In this document: piece by piece, positions 1 to 6,765 of the stretch
How positions within the stretch are numbered: position 1 is the stretch's first letter
Layout of the letters: each line of letters opens with the position of its first letter
Assembly (NCBI GenBank): GCA_020434085.1
Contig: JAGRBM010000084.1
Coordinates: 1-9,444 of the forward strand
Reading direction: 5' to 3'
DNA: 9,444 nt
From: Chrysiogenia bacterium
GTDB lineage: Bacteria > JAGRBM01
Position numbers and translations under genes: made by a program
Notes under the pieces: model-generated
The model's database searches: none
What the model was told of the DNA's origin: nothing
The model's input: the letters and a program-made list of their open reading frames with translations, nothing else

Positions 1-162
1 GAGGACCTCGTCTCCATCCGCCCGCGAAAGCGCGACATGGGAACGATCGACCTGCCCAGTGAGTCCATGCACCGCACGGTCAAGTGGGTCTCGCGCGTTG
101 CGGTGCCGGGCCTGCTGCTGGCCGTGGGCATTCTGGTGTGGCGCCGCCGGAGGGTGTCATGA
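1..162 (+). CDS. GldG-type ABC transport-associated membrane protein, C-terminal fragment
   Basis: Only the last 53 residues are present; the gene enters from the left edge in frame 1 and ends at TGA 160-162. The fragment has a charged stretch (SIRPRKRD) followed by a single C-terminal membrane helix (about residues 32-46, VAVPGLLLAVGILVW) and ends in the basic cluster RRRRVS. This is the usual tail of GldG-type 'uncharacterised ABC transport system' proteins, in which a large periplasmic domain is anchored by a last helix with positive residues on the cytoplasmic side. The stop codon overlaps the ATG of the next gene (ATGA, 159-162), so the two are translationally coupled. The DUF4340 neighbour is the standard partner of this family, and that context carries most of the weight. 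The fragment alone cannot prove the family. Confidence 0.7.
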   Translation, partial: EDLVSIRPRKRDMGTIDLPSESMHRTVKWVSRVAVPGLLLAVGILVWRRRRVS

Positions 163-1268
163 AACGCAACACACTCATCCTGCTGCTGGTGGGGCTGGCC
201 TTTGGTGCCTACCTGTATTTCGTCGAAGCCGAGCGCGAGGTCGCCGACGAGAGCGACGAGCCGGCGCTGCGCTACGTGGTGGATTTCCCCACGGACGAGG
301 CGCTGAGTGCCCGCATTGCCGTGGGCGAGGGCCCACCCGCCCACATCGAAAAGACCGAGGATGGTTGGGTTTCCTGGGACGAGCAGAACCCCACGCGCTA
401 CGAGGCCGACGAAGACTGGATCAATGACTTTCTCGAACTCGTGCGCGGCGTCCAGGGCACGGGTCTCGTTGAAGAAGGCGCGGTCAATCTCTCCGACTAC
501 GGGATCAAGGACGAGGGGCCCTCCATCGAAATCCACGGCAAGCACGCCGCAGGTGCCGAGTGGACCCGGCGCATCGTGATCGGTGACAGCACCCCCGTCG
601 GCGAAAAGCTCTACGTCACCAACCAGGACGGCAACGCGGTCTTTCTCATGGACGGCTACATGCGCGGCCAGCTCGATCGCGGCGTGGCGAACTTCCGCCC
701 GCGTCGCCTGCTGAATTTCGAGACCGAACAGGTCGCCCGCATTGAAATCGCCCACCACGCCGGCGAGCCCTTTGCCCTCGATCGCATCGAGGGAAGCTGG
801 AAAGTGAGCGGCAATGGCGAGGCGCTGGTCGACAACACCAAGGTCGATGCCATGCTGGGCGACCTGAAGTTCCTTGTCGTCTCGGAGTTTACCTTCGACA
901 AGCTCGCCGACCGCGCGCCTGAATACGGGCTCTCCAGCCCCACGCAGACCATCGCCCTGAAGGATGCGTCCGGCGCAGAGCTGGCGCGTCTCCAGGTGGG
1001 AGACCGCGTGGAGGCGGCTTCGGGCGATTACTACGTCGCGACAAACAGCTCGGACGAAGTCTTCACGGTAAAGCCCGCCGCCATTGGCGAGCTGCCCAAG
1101 ACGCTTGAAGACCTGGCACCGGCGCCGCCAAAACCCTCCATGCCCGAGGGCTCGAGTGAGGAGCAATCACCTGCCAATGTGCCGGCCGACATGCCGGGTG
1201 AATCCGAGGACCTTTCCGATGACTCGCCCGTGCTCGATGATACGAATCACGGCGCCATTCCCAACTAG
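159..1268 (+). CDS. DUF4340 domain-containing protein (GldG/ABC exporter partner)
   Basis: A 369-residue protein. It starts at ATG 159, inside the stop of the upstream gene (ATGA overlap). A longer reading frame back to position 84 exists but would overlap that gene by 79 bp, so I rejected it. The N-terminus is a membrane anchor (residues about 4-22, NTLILLLVGLAFGAYLYFV). The remainder is predicted extracytoplasmic and has two related halves of beta-rich character, each with a W-containing strand (GWVSWDEQ near 70, GSWKVSG near 212) and a 'YGL/YGI' turn (NLSDYGIKD, APEYGLSSP). This layout is typical of DUF4340. Residues about 322-369 form a Pro/Glu/Asp-rich low-complexity tail. The family usually sits beside GldG and ABC permease/ATPase genes and is assumed to act with that exporter at the inner membrane. 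Its biochemical role is not known. The family call is firm; the function is open. Confidence 0.85.
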   Translation: MKRNTLILLLVGLAFGAYLYFVEAEREVADESDEPALRYVVDFPTDEALSARIAVGEGPPAHIEKTEDGWVSWDEQNPTRYEADEDWINDFLELVRGVQGTGLVEEGAVNLSDYGIKDEGPSIEIHGKHAAGAEWTRRIVIGDSTPVGEKLYVTNQDGNAVFLMDGYMRGQLDRGVANFRPRRLLNFETEQVARIEIAHHAGEPFALDRIEGSWKVSGNGEALVDNTKVDAMLGDLKFLVVSEFTFDKLADRAPEYGLSSPTQTIALKDASGAELARLQVGDRVEAASGDYYVATNSSDEVFTVKPAAIGELPKTLEDLAPAPPKPSMPEGSSEEQSPANVPADMPGESEDLSDDSPVLDDTNHGAIPN

Positions 1269-1273
1269 AGCGC

Positions 1274-1303
1274 TTGGGCGCGGGCCCCGCGCTCGGATAT
1301 AGT
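1274..1303 (+). promoter_or_regulatory. Possible sigma-70 promoter of the polysaccharide operon
   Basis: TTGGGC (1274-1279) is separated by 18 bp from TATAGT (1298-1303), which is one base from the consensus -10 box. Transcription would begin near 1310, about 18 nt before the methyltransferase ATG at 1328, leaving room for the GGAG at 1320-1323. The -35 match is only moderate. The position, in the sole gap between two operon-like blocks, supports the call. Confidence 0.4.
1276..1294. repeat. GC-rich palindrome in the promoter spacer
   Basis: A perfect 7-bp inverted repeat, GCGCGGG (1278-1284) and CCCGCGC (1286-1292), surrounds a single central C. One G-T and one G-C pair extend it to 1276-1294. 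It lies after the DUF4340 stop and within the spacer of the putative promoter. It could be an operator for a dimeric repressor or the remnant of a terminator stem. No T-tract follows, so an intrinsic terminator is unlikely. Confidence 0.5.
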
Positions 1304-1327
1304 GGGCGAAAGAGTTTCTGGAGCCCC

Positions 1328-2137
1328 ATGAGCGCACCCGAGAGATACGACCCGGGCGACCGGCCATCCGATCGCCTGCGCCTCGAACACGAGGCGCGCT
1401 ATGCCTTTGCCGCACAGCTCGCTGAAGAGCGTGACCTGCTCGATGTAGGTTGCGGTGCGGGAATTGGTGCGCGCACATGCATCGAAGCCGGCGCGAAGTC
1501 GGCCACCCTTCTCGATGCCGACGAGGCCGCCTGCAACCTTGCCCGCGATACCCTGCACGGGCTCAAAAAGGTCGAGATTCGCCACGGCGCCGCGCAGGCA
1601 CTTCCCTGGAGGAAACCGCGCTTCGATCTGGTGCTCTTCCTGGAAATCATCGAGCACCTGGAAGATCCGCGCGCCGCGCTCGAATCGCTCGCCCGCGTGC
1701 TGCGCCCACGCGGCGTCGTGGTTCTCTCCACACCTGCCATCAATGATCCCGGGAATCGCCATCACCTGCGGTGCTACGAAACCGCTGAGCAGCTCAAGGA
1801 CGAACTGCGAGCGGTCTTTGCCCATGTGCGGATTTTCTCCCAGCAGGCCCTGTGCGGCAGCGCCATCGACGCGGGCAAGACCTATCCGCGCGGGCAGGTG
1901 CTCCCCACTCACTGGGTCGCGCTGGCGGGCAACGACAAGCTGCCGAGTGTGAAAAGTGCTGCAAGTTGGCATGAGCTCGACACCTACGAAGCCGCCACCC
2001 TGCGTCGCCTGGAATCCGACATTGCCCATCTCGAGCGTGAGCGCGACGCGCTCAAGGGTGAGCTCTCGGCCATGCGTCGCTCGCTTCGCTGGCGCATCAC
2101 CGGCCGCCTGGCGCGCCTTCTGGGGCTGCCTGAATGA
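1328..2137 (+). CDS. Class I SAM-dependent methyltransferase with C-terminal coiled coil
   Basis: A 269-residue cytoplasmic enzyme predicted to transfer a methyl group from S-adenosylmethionine. I chose ATG 1328 because GGAG lies at 1320-1323; an in-frame TTG at 1274 has no better ribosome site. The Rossmann core is clear: motif I DVGCGAGIGA (39-48), the acidic end of strand 2 at D63/D65, the post-II/IV region FDLVLFLEIIEHLEDP (99-114), and the LRPRGVVVLSTP strand (126-136). This is the Methyltransf_11/23 pattern. Residues about 222-250 form a charged heptad-like helix (LRRLESDIAHLERERDALKG), followed by SLRWRITGRLARLL (252-265). That motif recurs at the ends of O-antigen and capsule cluster methyltransferases and glycosyltransferases. 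The stop overlaps the Wzt start (ATGA), so a role in glycan methylation or chain capping is likely. The acceptor is unknown. Confidence 0.87.
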   Translation: MSAPERYDPGDRPSDRLRLEHEARYAFAAQLAEERDLLDVGCGAGIGARTCIEAGAKSATLLDADEAACNLARDTLHGLKKVEIRHGAAQALPWRKPRFDLVLFLEIIEHLEDPRAALESLARVLRPRGVVVLSTPAINDPGNRHHLRCYETAEQLKDELRAVFAHVRIFSQQALCGSAIDAGKTYPRGQVLPTHWVALAGNDKLPSVKSAASWHELDTYEAATLRRLESDIAHLERERDALKGELSAMRRSLRWRITGRLARLLGLPE

Positions 2138-3354
2138 GTAGTGCCATCAGCGCGCAGGGTCTTTCGAAGACCTACCAGACCGGGCGCAGCCTGCTGCGCA
2201 TTCTGGACTGGCTGGCTCGCGGCCGCCGCGCCCGAAGCAGTGCGAGCGTCCACGCGCTGGAAAACCTGGATTTCGAGGTCAGCCAGGGCGAAGCAGTCGG
2301 GCTGATCGGCCGCAATGGTGCGGGAAAAAGCACGCTCCTTCGAGTCATCGCCGGGATCCACCGGCCCAGCGCGGGCACCCTCGAAGTGGGTGGCACCACC
2401 CGCGCGGTTCTCGATCTTCAGTCGCTCTTCATCCCGCTGCTATCGGGCCGGGAGAACTTGCGATTTGGAATGCGCCTGTATGGGATTCATCCGGCTCAAA
2501 CGGCCGAAGTTGAAGCCGAAGCCATCGCCTTTTCCGAGCTTGGCGATGCAATCGACGCCCCTCTGCAAACCTATTCGAGCGGCATGATGCTGCGCCTGGG
2601 GTTCTCGCTGGCCATTGCGCGGGCGCCCGAGATCCTGCTCATCGACGAGATCCTCCTGGTCGGAGACGAGTCCTTTCGCCAGAAGTGTTACGCCAAGGCG
2701 CGCGAGTTGCTGCAGGAGGGAACCACGGTCCTGTTTGCCTCGCACGATCTCTATCTGATTGAAAAACTCTGCCCGCGCACTCTGTGGCTCGAGCGCGGCC
2801 AGCTTTCCTCGGACGGCCCCTCGGGCGCGGTGATTGAGGAATACCAGCGCTTTCTCGACATCGATCCCAACATACAGCTCTCGGGCAAGAATGCCGAAGA
2901 GCTCAAAGAATGGATCTACCGCAAGTCGGAGGTCTCTCCCTTTCATGTGCGCGCGCTGAGCTGCGTGGATGGGGACGGCAATTCAAAGAGCCGCTTCCAG
3001 AGCGGCGATGCATTTGGCGTCGAAGCCGTGATCGAGCCCGAAGGCGATCAGCGCGAGCTTCACATCATCTTCTTCATCCACCGGCCCGACGGCACGCTGG
3101 TTGCGCAGGATGCGCACGTGGTTGAACTCGGCGACAACGCCGGCTCAATCCGCGTGACATTTTCAGTGGATAGCCTGCCGCTGGGGTCCGGTGACTACTA
3201 CGTGCACCTGGTCCTGAGCGAGGAAGACCCGGTGGCACCGCACTTCGATTACCGCACCCAGCGGGCAAGCTTCACTGTGGACAACAGCGCCCTGGACCAC
3301 CGGTTCCGCCGCGGCCTGGTTTGTCTTGACGGCAGGTGGGAGAGCGGCTCGTGA
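2134..3354 (+). CDS. wzt: Polysaccharide ABC exporter ATPase (Wzt-like) with C-terminal glycan-binding domain
   Basis: A 406-residue ATPase that powers export of a lipid-linked polysaccharide across the inner membrane together with the permease encoded next. Walker A is GRNGAGKST (59-67), the Q-loop is around Q96 (LDLQSLFIPLLSGRENL), the signature is YSSGM (147-151), Walker B is ILLIDE (167-172) and the H-loop is SHD (203-205). The long insert between the first strand and ALENLDFEV (residues about 12-40) is typical of Wzt/TagH-type ATPases. Residues about 265-400 form an extra beta-sandwich-like domain (FQSGDAFGVEAVI, GSGDYYVHLVLSEED) matching the Wzt C-terminal domain, which in E. coli O8/O9a recognises the modified chain end. 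It overlaps the methyltransferase upstream (ATGA) and the permease downstream (GTGA). The Wzt-Wzm order is reversed relative to E. coli. Confidence 0.92.
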   Translation: MSSAISAQGLSKTYQTGRSLLRILDWLARGRRARSSASVHALENLDFEVSQGEAVGLIGRNGAGKSTLLRVIAGIHRPSAGTLEVGGTTRAVLDLQSLFIPLLSGRENLRFGMRLYGIHPAQTAEVEAEAIAFSELGDAIDAPLQTYSSGMMLRLGFSLAIARAPEILLIDEILLVGDESFRQKCYAKARELLQEGTTVLFASHDLYLIEKLCPRTLWLERGQLSSDGPSGAVIEEYQRFLDIDPNIQLSGKNAEELKEWIYRKSEVSPFHVRALSCVDGDGNSKSRFQSGDAFGVEAVIEPEGDQRELHIIFFIHRPDGTLVAQDAHVVELGDNAGSIRVTFSVDSLPLGSGDYYVHLVLSEEDPVAPHFDYRTQRASFTVDNSALDHRFRRGLVCLDGRWESGS

Positions 3355-4139
3355 GCGCGCGCCAGATCAATCGCGCGAGCGCGTGGGCCCTCTACTGGGC
3401 GCTGGTTCGTCAGGACCTGCAGCTTCGCGTGCTGGGCTCGATGCTCGGGATGCTCTGGCTCGTGCTGCAGCCGCTGCTTTATCTCTCGTTCACCACCGTG
3501 GTGTTCTACTACGTGCTGGGCGTCCGGTTTGCCGACGGCGCCGTGGGCAGTTACGTACTGTTTCTGCTGACGGGCCTGGTCGCCTGGCTCGGCGTCAACG
3601 AAGGCATCGGCAAGGCCGCCCCCACGCTCATCGATCGCGCCAATCTGATTCGGAATTTCCCGATTCCCCGGGTGCTGGTCCCGCTCGTGCCACTCATCGC
3701 CGCGCTGGCCTATCAGGGTGTGTGTCTGCTGGCGCTCATTCTCGCCACTGCCGCGCGCGGTGAGCTCGGCTCCCAGGTCCTGATGCTCGCTCCGGCGCTC
3801 CTGCTCGAAGCGTTGCTGCTTGCCGGGATTGCGTGGCTCGTTGCCGCGGGCACGGTGCTCTATCGCGACATCCAGTATCTGCTCGCCTTCGCGCTCATGG
3901 CCTGGCTCTACCTCACGCCGATCTTCTATCCGGCCGGGCAGGTCCCGCCGCCGCTGGATCTGGTAGTCGTGCACACCAATCCGCTGGCCATGCTGGTCAT
4001 CATTTTCCGGGGAGCGATTCTGGGAACGCAGGTCGCGTTCAACGTCTGGGGAACGCTGGCCTTCATCTCCCTGGCGATGTTTGCGCTGGGACTGATCGCG
4101 TTCCGGCGCGTTGAGCATGCGCTGGGAGATCTACTCTGA
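3351..4139 (+). CDS. wzm: Polysaccharide ABC exporter permease (Wzm-like, ABC-2 family)
   Basis: A 262-residue inner-membrane permease, the usual length for Wzm. I chose GTG 3351 because it forms a GTGA overlap with the Wzt stop and has GGGAG at 3338-3342, 8 nt upstream; an in-frame GTG at 3336 lacks such a site. The N-terminus has the amphipathic segment and the family pattern LVRQDLQLRVLGSMLGMLWLVLQPLL (18-43). About six hydrophobic spans follow (about 33-57, 67-83, 106-131, 145-169, 174-193, 232-252). Conserved family stretches are visible: ANLIRNFPIPR (97-107), YRDIQYLL...YLTPIFYP (171-194) and NPLAMLVIIFRGAIL (210-224). Together with Wzt it should form the channel through which undecaprenyl-linked O-antigen, capsule or a similar chain passes. 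The last 9 bp overlap the convergent glycosyltransferase gene. Confidence 0.92.
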   Translation: MSARQINRASAWALYWALVRQDLQLRVLGSMLGMLWLVLQPLLYLSFTTVVFYYVLGVRFADGAVGSYVLFLLTGLVAWLGVNEGIGKAAPTLIDRANLIRNFPIPRVLVPLVPLIAALAYQGVCLLALILATAARGELGSQVLMLAPALLLEALLLAGIAWLVAAGTVLYRDIQYLLAFALMAWLYLTPIFYPAGQVPPPLDLVVVHTNPLAMLVIIFRGAILGTQVAFNVWGTLAFISLAMFALGLIAFRRVEHALGDLL

Positions 4140-5885
4140 GCCGCGCAGCGCGCAGACCGCAAAGGGCGGCACCTCGGCAATCCGGTCACATTCGTTTTTG
4201 AAGAAGCCTGCCATGCGCACATAAGCGGCGCTCTCGAGCTGTGACTCGGCAACGCGCCGGAGTGACTGCGGCGGGTAGAGCAGGTGCGTGATGCCCTGGG
4301 CGCGAAGCGACGCTGCGATTCCGGCCGGCGTGTCGGCCTCGCGCGCGGCGCGGAGAAGTCTCTCGGGGAGAAATCCGTTGTCGAGAAGAACCCTGGCCGG
4401 AATGTAGTAGAAGCGATTGCCCGTCAGGACCGGATAGACCTGCGCATCCGCGCCCCAGGCGTTTCGACCGCGCTCGATGGCGCCGTATTCGGGGACCTGT
4501 TTTTCCAGATACTCCCTGCGCGTGAGCCTGCCCGAGAGATACGCGCTCGCATCGGTGTTGATGAACTGCGTTGCGATGTGGGCTGCGCCAAAGAGCGCGC
4601 CAAGCGCGCAGACAAGCCCCACAACCTGCACGGTTTTTCTGTTCCAGTCGACCTGCGGCGCGGTGCGCAGCAGCAGGACCGCCAGCGGCGGCAGGGCCGG
4701 CAAGTAGTAGCGCGCCCGGGCCGAAGCGAAGATCACCGTCAGCGCACTCACGGCGAGGAACTGAACGATCAGGCTGTTCTCGGTGGAAGCGAGTCGGCGA
4801 CGTCGCAGCCACAACACCATGGGTGGCAGCACCAGCCAGAGCGGGCTCAATACGCCGTCGAAGTGTTCCTGCGAGCCTTCCAGTCCCGAGAAGAACACCC
4901 GGATTGGAACAAGAAGCTGCGCAAGCAGGGACTCTCCAAACATGTCGCGGCGCACCTGCCAGTGGCTGGCCCCAACGCCCGAGGCGGCGCCCGTCCCAAA
5001 GAGCGACCCGGCAAGCGGATAGATGGGATTGCCGGTCTCCATCAGATTGATCAGGAAGTGGGGCGCCGGAAGAAGCAGGATGAGTCCCAACGGCGCCAGG
5101 GCGCCCGGGCGCAGTTCCTTGCCACGCCGCCACCACTCGGCGATCGTTGCGCCCACAAACACCAGTGCCGCGGGCAGGGCGGAGTATTTGATGGCCAGAG
5201 CCCAGCCCACCAGCAGACTTGCCCATACGAGCCAGTGGCCCTCGCACTCATCGCTCCAGCGCGCCCAGCACAACCAGGCTCCAAGGAGCGCTGCAAGCAT
5301 CGGCAGGTCGGCGTAGGCCATTCCCAGCAGGCTGTGAAAGGCGGGTGTGACCAGCCACAGCAGGGCCAACCACGGCGCAACGCGCAGCGAATCGTTGCCG
5401 GGACTCGCACGCAGCGCCATGGGAAGCACGAGGATGAGCAGACCAAAGAAGAAGTGAATGAGCCGCGCGAGCGCCTCGCTGTTCAGGTTCAGGGCCCCTG
5501 CGTAGAGCACCTGCGACCACGCGGGAAAGTAGCTGACCAGCACACCGGAAACGGGGCGGACGCTGCCTCGCTCAAGCCACAAGCCCGGCAGCGCCAGGTG
5601 GTGTGTGAGCTCATCGCGCGCCGCCGGCGGCAGCAGGCAGCAGGCAAGCGCGGGGAGTAGTAAAGCGATCATTGAAAACCAGAGCCAGCGATTGCGCGTG
5701 AGGGATTCGTGCTCCCGGCGCAGCAACATCGTTGTACCCGCGGCGAGGCTCAGCAGTGTCAGCATCAAAGCCGCACTGAGCACCCAGCCCGCGCCGACCC
5801 CGGTTGCCAGCACAAGCCAGCAGGGCAGGGCCGGTGCGGCGAGGCTCAGCCACACGCGGCGCGATTGTCTGAGGGATGAAGTCAT
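4131..5885 (-). CDS. GT-C-like integral membrane glycosyltransferase (PMT_2/family 39-like)
   Basis: A 584-residue protein with many hydrophobic helices, a short C-terminal soluble region and a GT-C architecture. ATG 5885 is the earliest possible start because an in-frame TAG lies two codons upstream. The first large loop carries the acidic pair D91-E92 in ARDELTHHLALP (89-100), where GT-C enzymes hold their catalytic Asp. A second family-like segment, AYADLPMLAALLGAWL (190-205), and the GWALAIKYSALPAAL stretch (227-241) fit ArnT/PMT-type transferases. These use polyprenyl-phosphate sugars and act on the periplasmic face. Near the C-terminus, GITHLLYPP is also common in this group. It sits downstream of the pilin on the same strand, behind that gene's terminator and without a Shine-Dalgarno sequence. 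It converges on wzm. The acceptor could be the exported glycan, lipid A or a protein; the sequence does not decide. Confidence 0.8.
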   Translation of the reverse strand: MTSSLRQSRRVWLSLAAPALPCWLVLATGVGAGWVLSAALMLTLLSLAAGTTMLLRREHESLTRNRWLWFSMIALLLPALACCLLPPAARDELTHHLALPGLWLERGSVRPVSGVLVSYFPAWSQVLYAGALNLNSEALARLIHFFFGLLILVLPMALRASPGNDSLRVAPWLALLWLVTPAFHSLLGMAYADLPMLAALLGAWLCWARWSDECEGHWLVWASLLVGWALAIKYSALPAALVFVGATIAEWWRRGKELRPGALAPLGLILLLPAPHFLINLMETGNPIYPLAGSLFGTGAASGVGASHWQVRRDMFGESLLAQLLVPIRVFFSGLEGSQEHFDGVLSPLWLVLPPMVLWLRRRRLASTENSLIVQFLAVSALTVIFASARARYYLPALPPLAVLLLRTAPQVDWNRKTVQVVGLVCALGALFGAAHIATQFINTDASAYLSGRLTRREYLEKQVPEYGAIERGRNAWGADAQVYPVLTGNRFYYIPARVLLDNGFLPERLLRAAREADTPAGIAASLRAQGITHLLYPPQSLRRVAESQLESAAYVRMAGFFKNECDRIAEVPPFAVCALRGSE

Positions 5886-5911
5886 CGACTAACAGGTTAT
5901 CGGGGCGGGGG

Positions 5912-5945
5912 AAAAAGAAAAGGGCCGCCACAAGGGCGGCCCTTT
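5912..5945 (-). terminator. Intrinsic terminator of the pilin gene
   Basis: A perfect 11-bp inverted repeat, AAAGGGCCGCC (5919-5929) and GGCGGCCCTTT (5935-5945), has a 5-nt loop. Read on the minus strand, the stem is followed by TTTTCTTTTTC, giving the U-rich tail needed on that strand only. It begins 22 bp after the pilin stop codon and ends about 26 bp before the glycosyltransferase ATG. Confidence 0.92.
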
Positions 5946-5967
5946 CCAGGCTTGGACAAAGCAGAAA

Positions 5968-6558
5968 TCAGGTGCAGCCGGCGCCCGAGTTGGCACGCGT
6001 GCCAACGGAGGCCGAGGTCTGGCAGTTGGAGTCCGAGTTGTCGTCGGTGGTGCCGTCAATCAGGTCGTCATAGAGGTTGCACGGAGCGCGCTGTGCCTCG
6101 CTGATGTACCACTGGTCGACAGCGGCGTCGGTGTCGATGTTGCCGCACATGCTGTAGCCGAAGCCATGCACAACGCCCGTACCGGTGCCGTCACCCACGA
6201 TGTGGGATTCGAAGGTCGCGTTGGCCGCGGAGCAGCCGCCCGAGGTCGGCTCGCAGGTGGCCTGGCCGCCGGTGGCTTCGGTGTAGATCGAGATCGCACC
6301 GGCCGGGGCGAAACCGACGCGCCACAGGGAGTCGGTCGAGGTGGCAGCACCGCTGCCGCCGTACCACTCATACTGAGCGAAGTAGGCTTCCGAGGTCACA
6401 TAGACACCGGTCAGGGTCGTGCGGGCCTCGCTCTTACGCGAGCGGGCGAGGAACGACAGGAACTTGGGAACGGCGACAGCCGCCAGGATGCCGATGATCG
6501 CGACAACGACCATCAGCTCGATGAGGGTGAAACCCTTGGATTTGCGAAGCTTATGCAT
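5968..6558 (-). CDS. pilA: Type IV pilin-like protein (class III signal peptide)
   Basis: A 196-residue prepilin. ATG 6558 is chosen because AGGAGG lies 9 nt upstream; the longer TTG reading at 6579 would place that site inside the gene. The leader MHKLRKSKG is cut after G9 by prepilin peptidase, leaving F10 as the methylated N-terminus with Glu at mature position 5 (FTLIELMVVVAIIGILAAVAVPKF). The hydrophobic helix then continues into LARSRKSEARTTLTGVYVTSEAYFAQYEWYG, as in deltaproteobacterial PilA proteins. The globular part has six cysteines (102, 109, 138, 160, 179, 195) and a Gly/Ser/Asp-rich tail. A sigma-54 promoter lies upstream and an NtrC-type regulator is the next gene upstream on the same strand, as expected for a major pilin. 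A type II secretion pseudopilin or minor pilin remains possible, since no pilus assembly gene is in the window. Confidence 0.88.
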   Translation of the reverse strand: MHKLRKSKGFTLIELMVVVAIIGILAAVAVPKFLSFLARSRKSEARTTLTGVYVTSEAYFAQYEWYGGSGAATSTDSLWRVGFAPAGAISIYTEATGGQATCEPTSGGCSAANATFESHIVGDGTGTGVVHGFGYSMCGNIDTDAAVDQWYISEAQRAPCNLYDDLIDGTTDDNSDSNCQTSASVGTRANSGAGCT

Positions 6559-6567
6559 GGAAATTTT

Positions 6568-6573
6568 CCTCCT
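6568..6573 (-). promoter_or_regulatory. Strong ribosome binding site of the pilin gene
   Basis: On the minus strand this reads AGGAGG, a full Shine-Dalgarno match 9 nt before ATG 6558. It is the strongest ribosome site I noticed in the window, in keeping with an abundant structural protein, and it fixes the pilin start codon. Confidence 0.85.
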
Positions 6574-6633
6574 ATCCAAACTGTTACGCTTCTTGCGGTT
6601 ACTTACGAATTGCCCTTACGAAGCCCTGAATAG

Positions 6634-6649
6634 AGCAAGCGCTGTGCCA
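6634..6649 (-). promoter_or_regulatory. Sigma-54 (-24/-12) promoter of the pilin gene
   Basis: Read on the minus strand, the sequence is TGGCAC, 5 bp, then TTGCT, matching the sigma-54 consensus TGGCAC-N5-TTGCW at every defined position, with the invariant GG and GC correctly spaced. Transcription would start near 6624, giving a leader of about 65 nt before the pilin ATG. pilA genes in Pseudomonas, Myxococcus and Geobacter are known to be sigma-54/PilR dependent. Confidence 0.88.
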
Positions 6650-6700
6650 CTATCCAGTGAAGCAGATGAAAAATAAACCACCGTAATTTCAGATAGTTAG

Positions 6701-6723
6701 GTGCATCCAATGATTGAATGCGC
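6701..6723. promoter_or_regulatory. Imperfect palindrome, candidate activator (enhancer) site for the pilin promoter
   Basis: A 23-bp dyad is centred on G6712 and built around CAAT-G-ATTG. Nine of eleven arm positions pair; the exceptions are 6707/6717 and 6702/6722. It lies about 90 bp upstream of the predicted pilin transcription start. This is the usual range for an NtrC-family upstream activating site, and the AT-rich stretch 6662-6700 between the two could help looping. The binding protein is inferred. Confidence 0.45.
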
Positions 6724-6765
6724 ATCACTTCCAGGTCCGGTGACGTGGATTGGCGCTTTCCCGGC

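Noticed and set aside
1265-2029. Open frame of 254 codons on the minus strand opposite the methyltransferase
   Set aside because: No recognisable motif; the plus-strand frame has a full methyltransferase core and is translationally coupled to wzt.
3249-4118. Open frame of 289 codons on the minus strand opposite wzm
   Set aside because: The translation is a run of Arg, Gln, Glu, His and Asp without hydrophobic core or motifs, the typical antisense shadow of a membrane protein gene in GC-rich DNA; wzm on the other strand is clearly real.
4284-5660. Open frame of 458 codons on the plus strand opposite the glycosyltransferase
   Set aside because: Arg/Gln/Gly-rich composition with no domain pattern, while the minus strand encodes a coherent multi-spanning protein with GT-C features.
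6559-6579. Longer pilin start at the TTG ending at 6579
   Set aside because: The AGGAGG at 6568-6573 would lie inside the coding region, and the ATG at 6558 gives the normal short leader before the FTLIE cleavage site.
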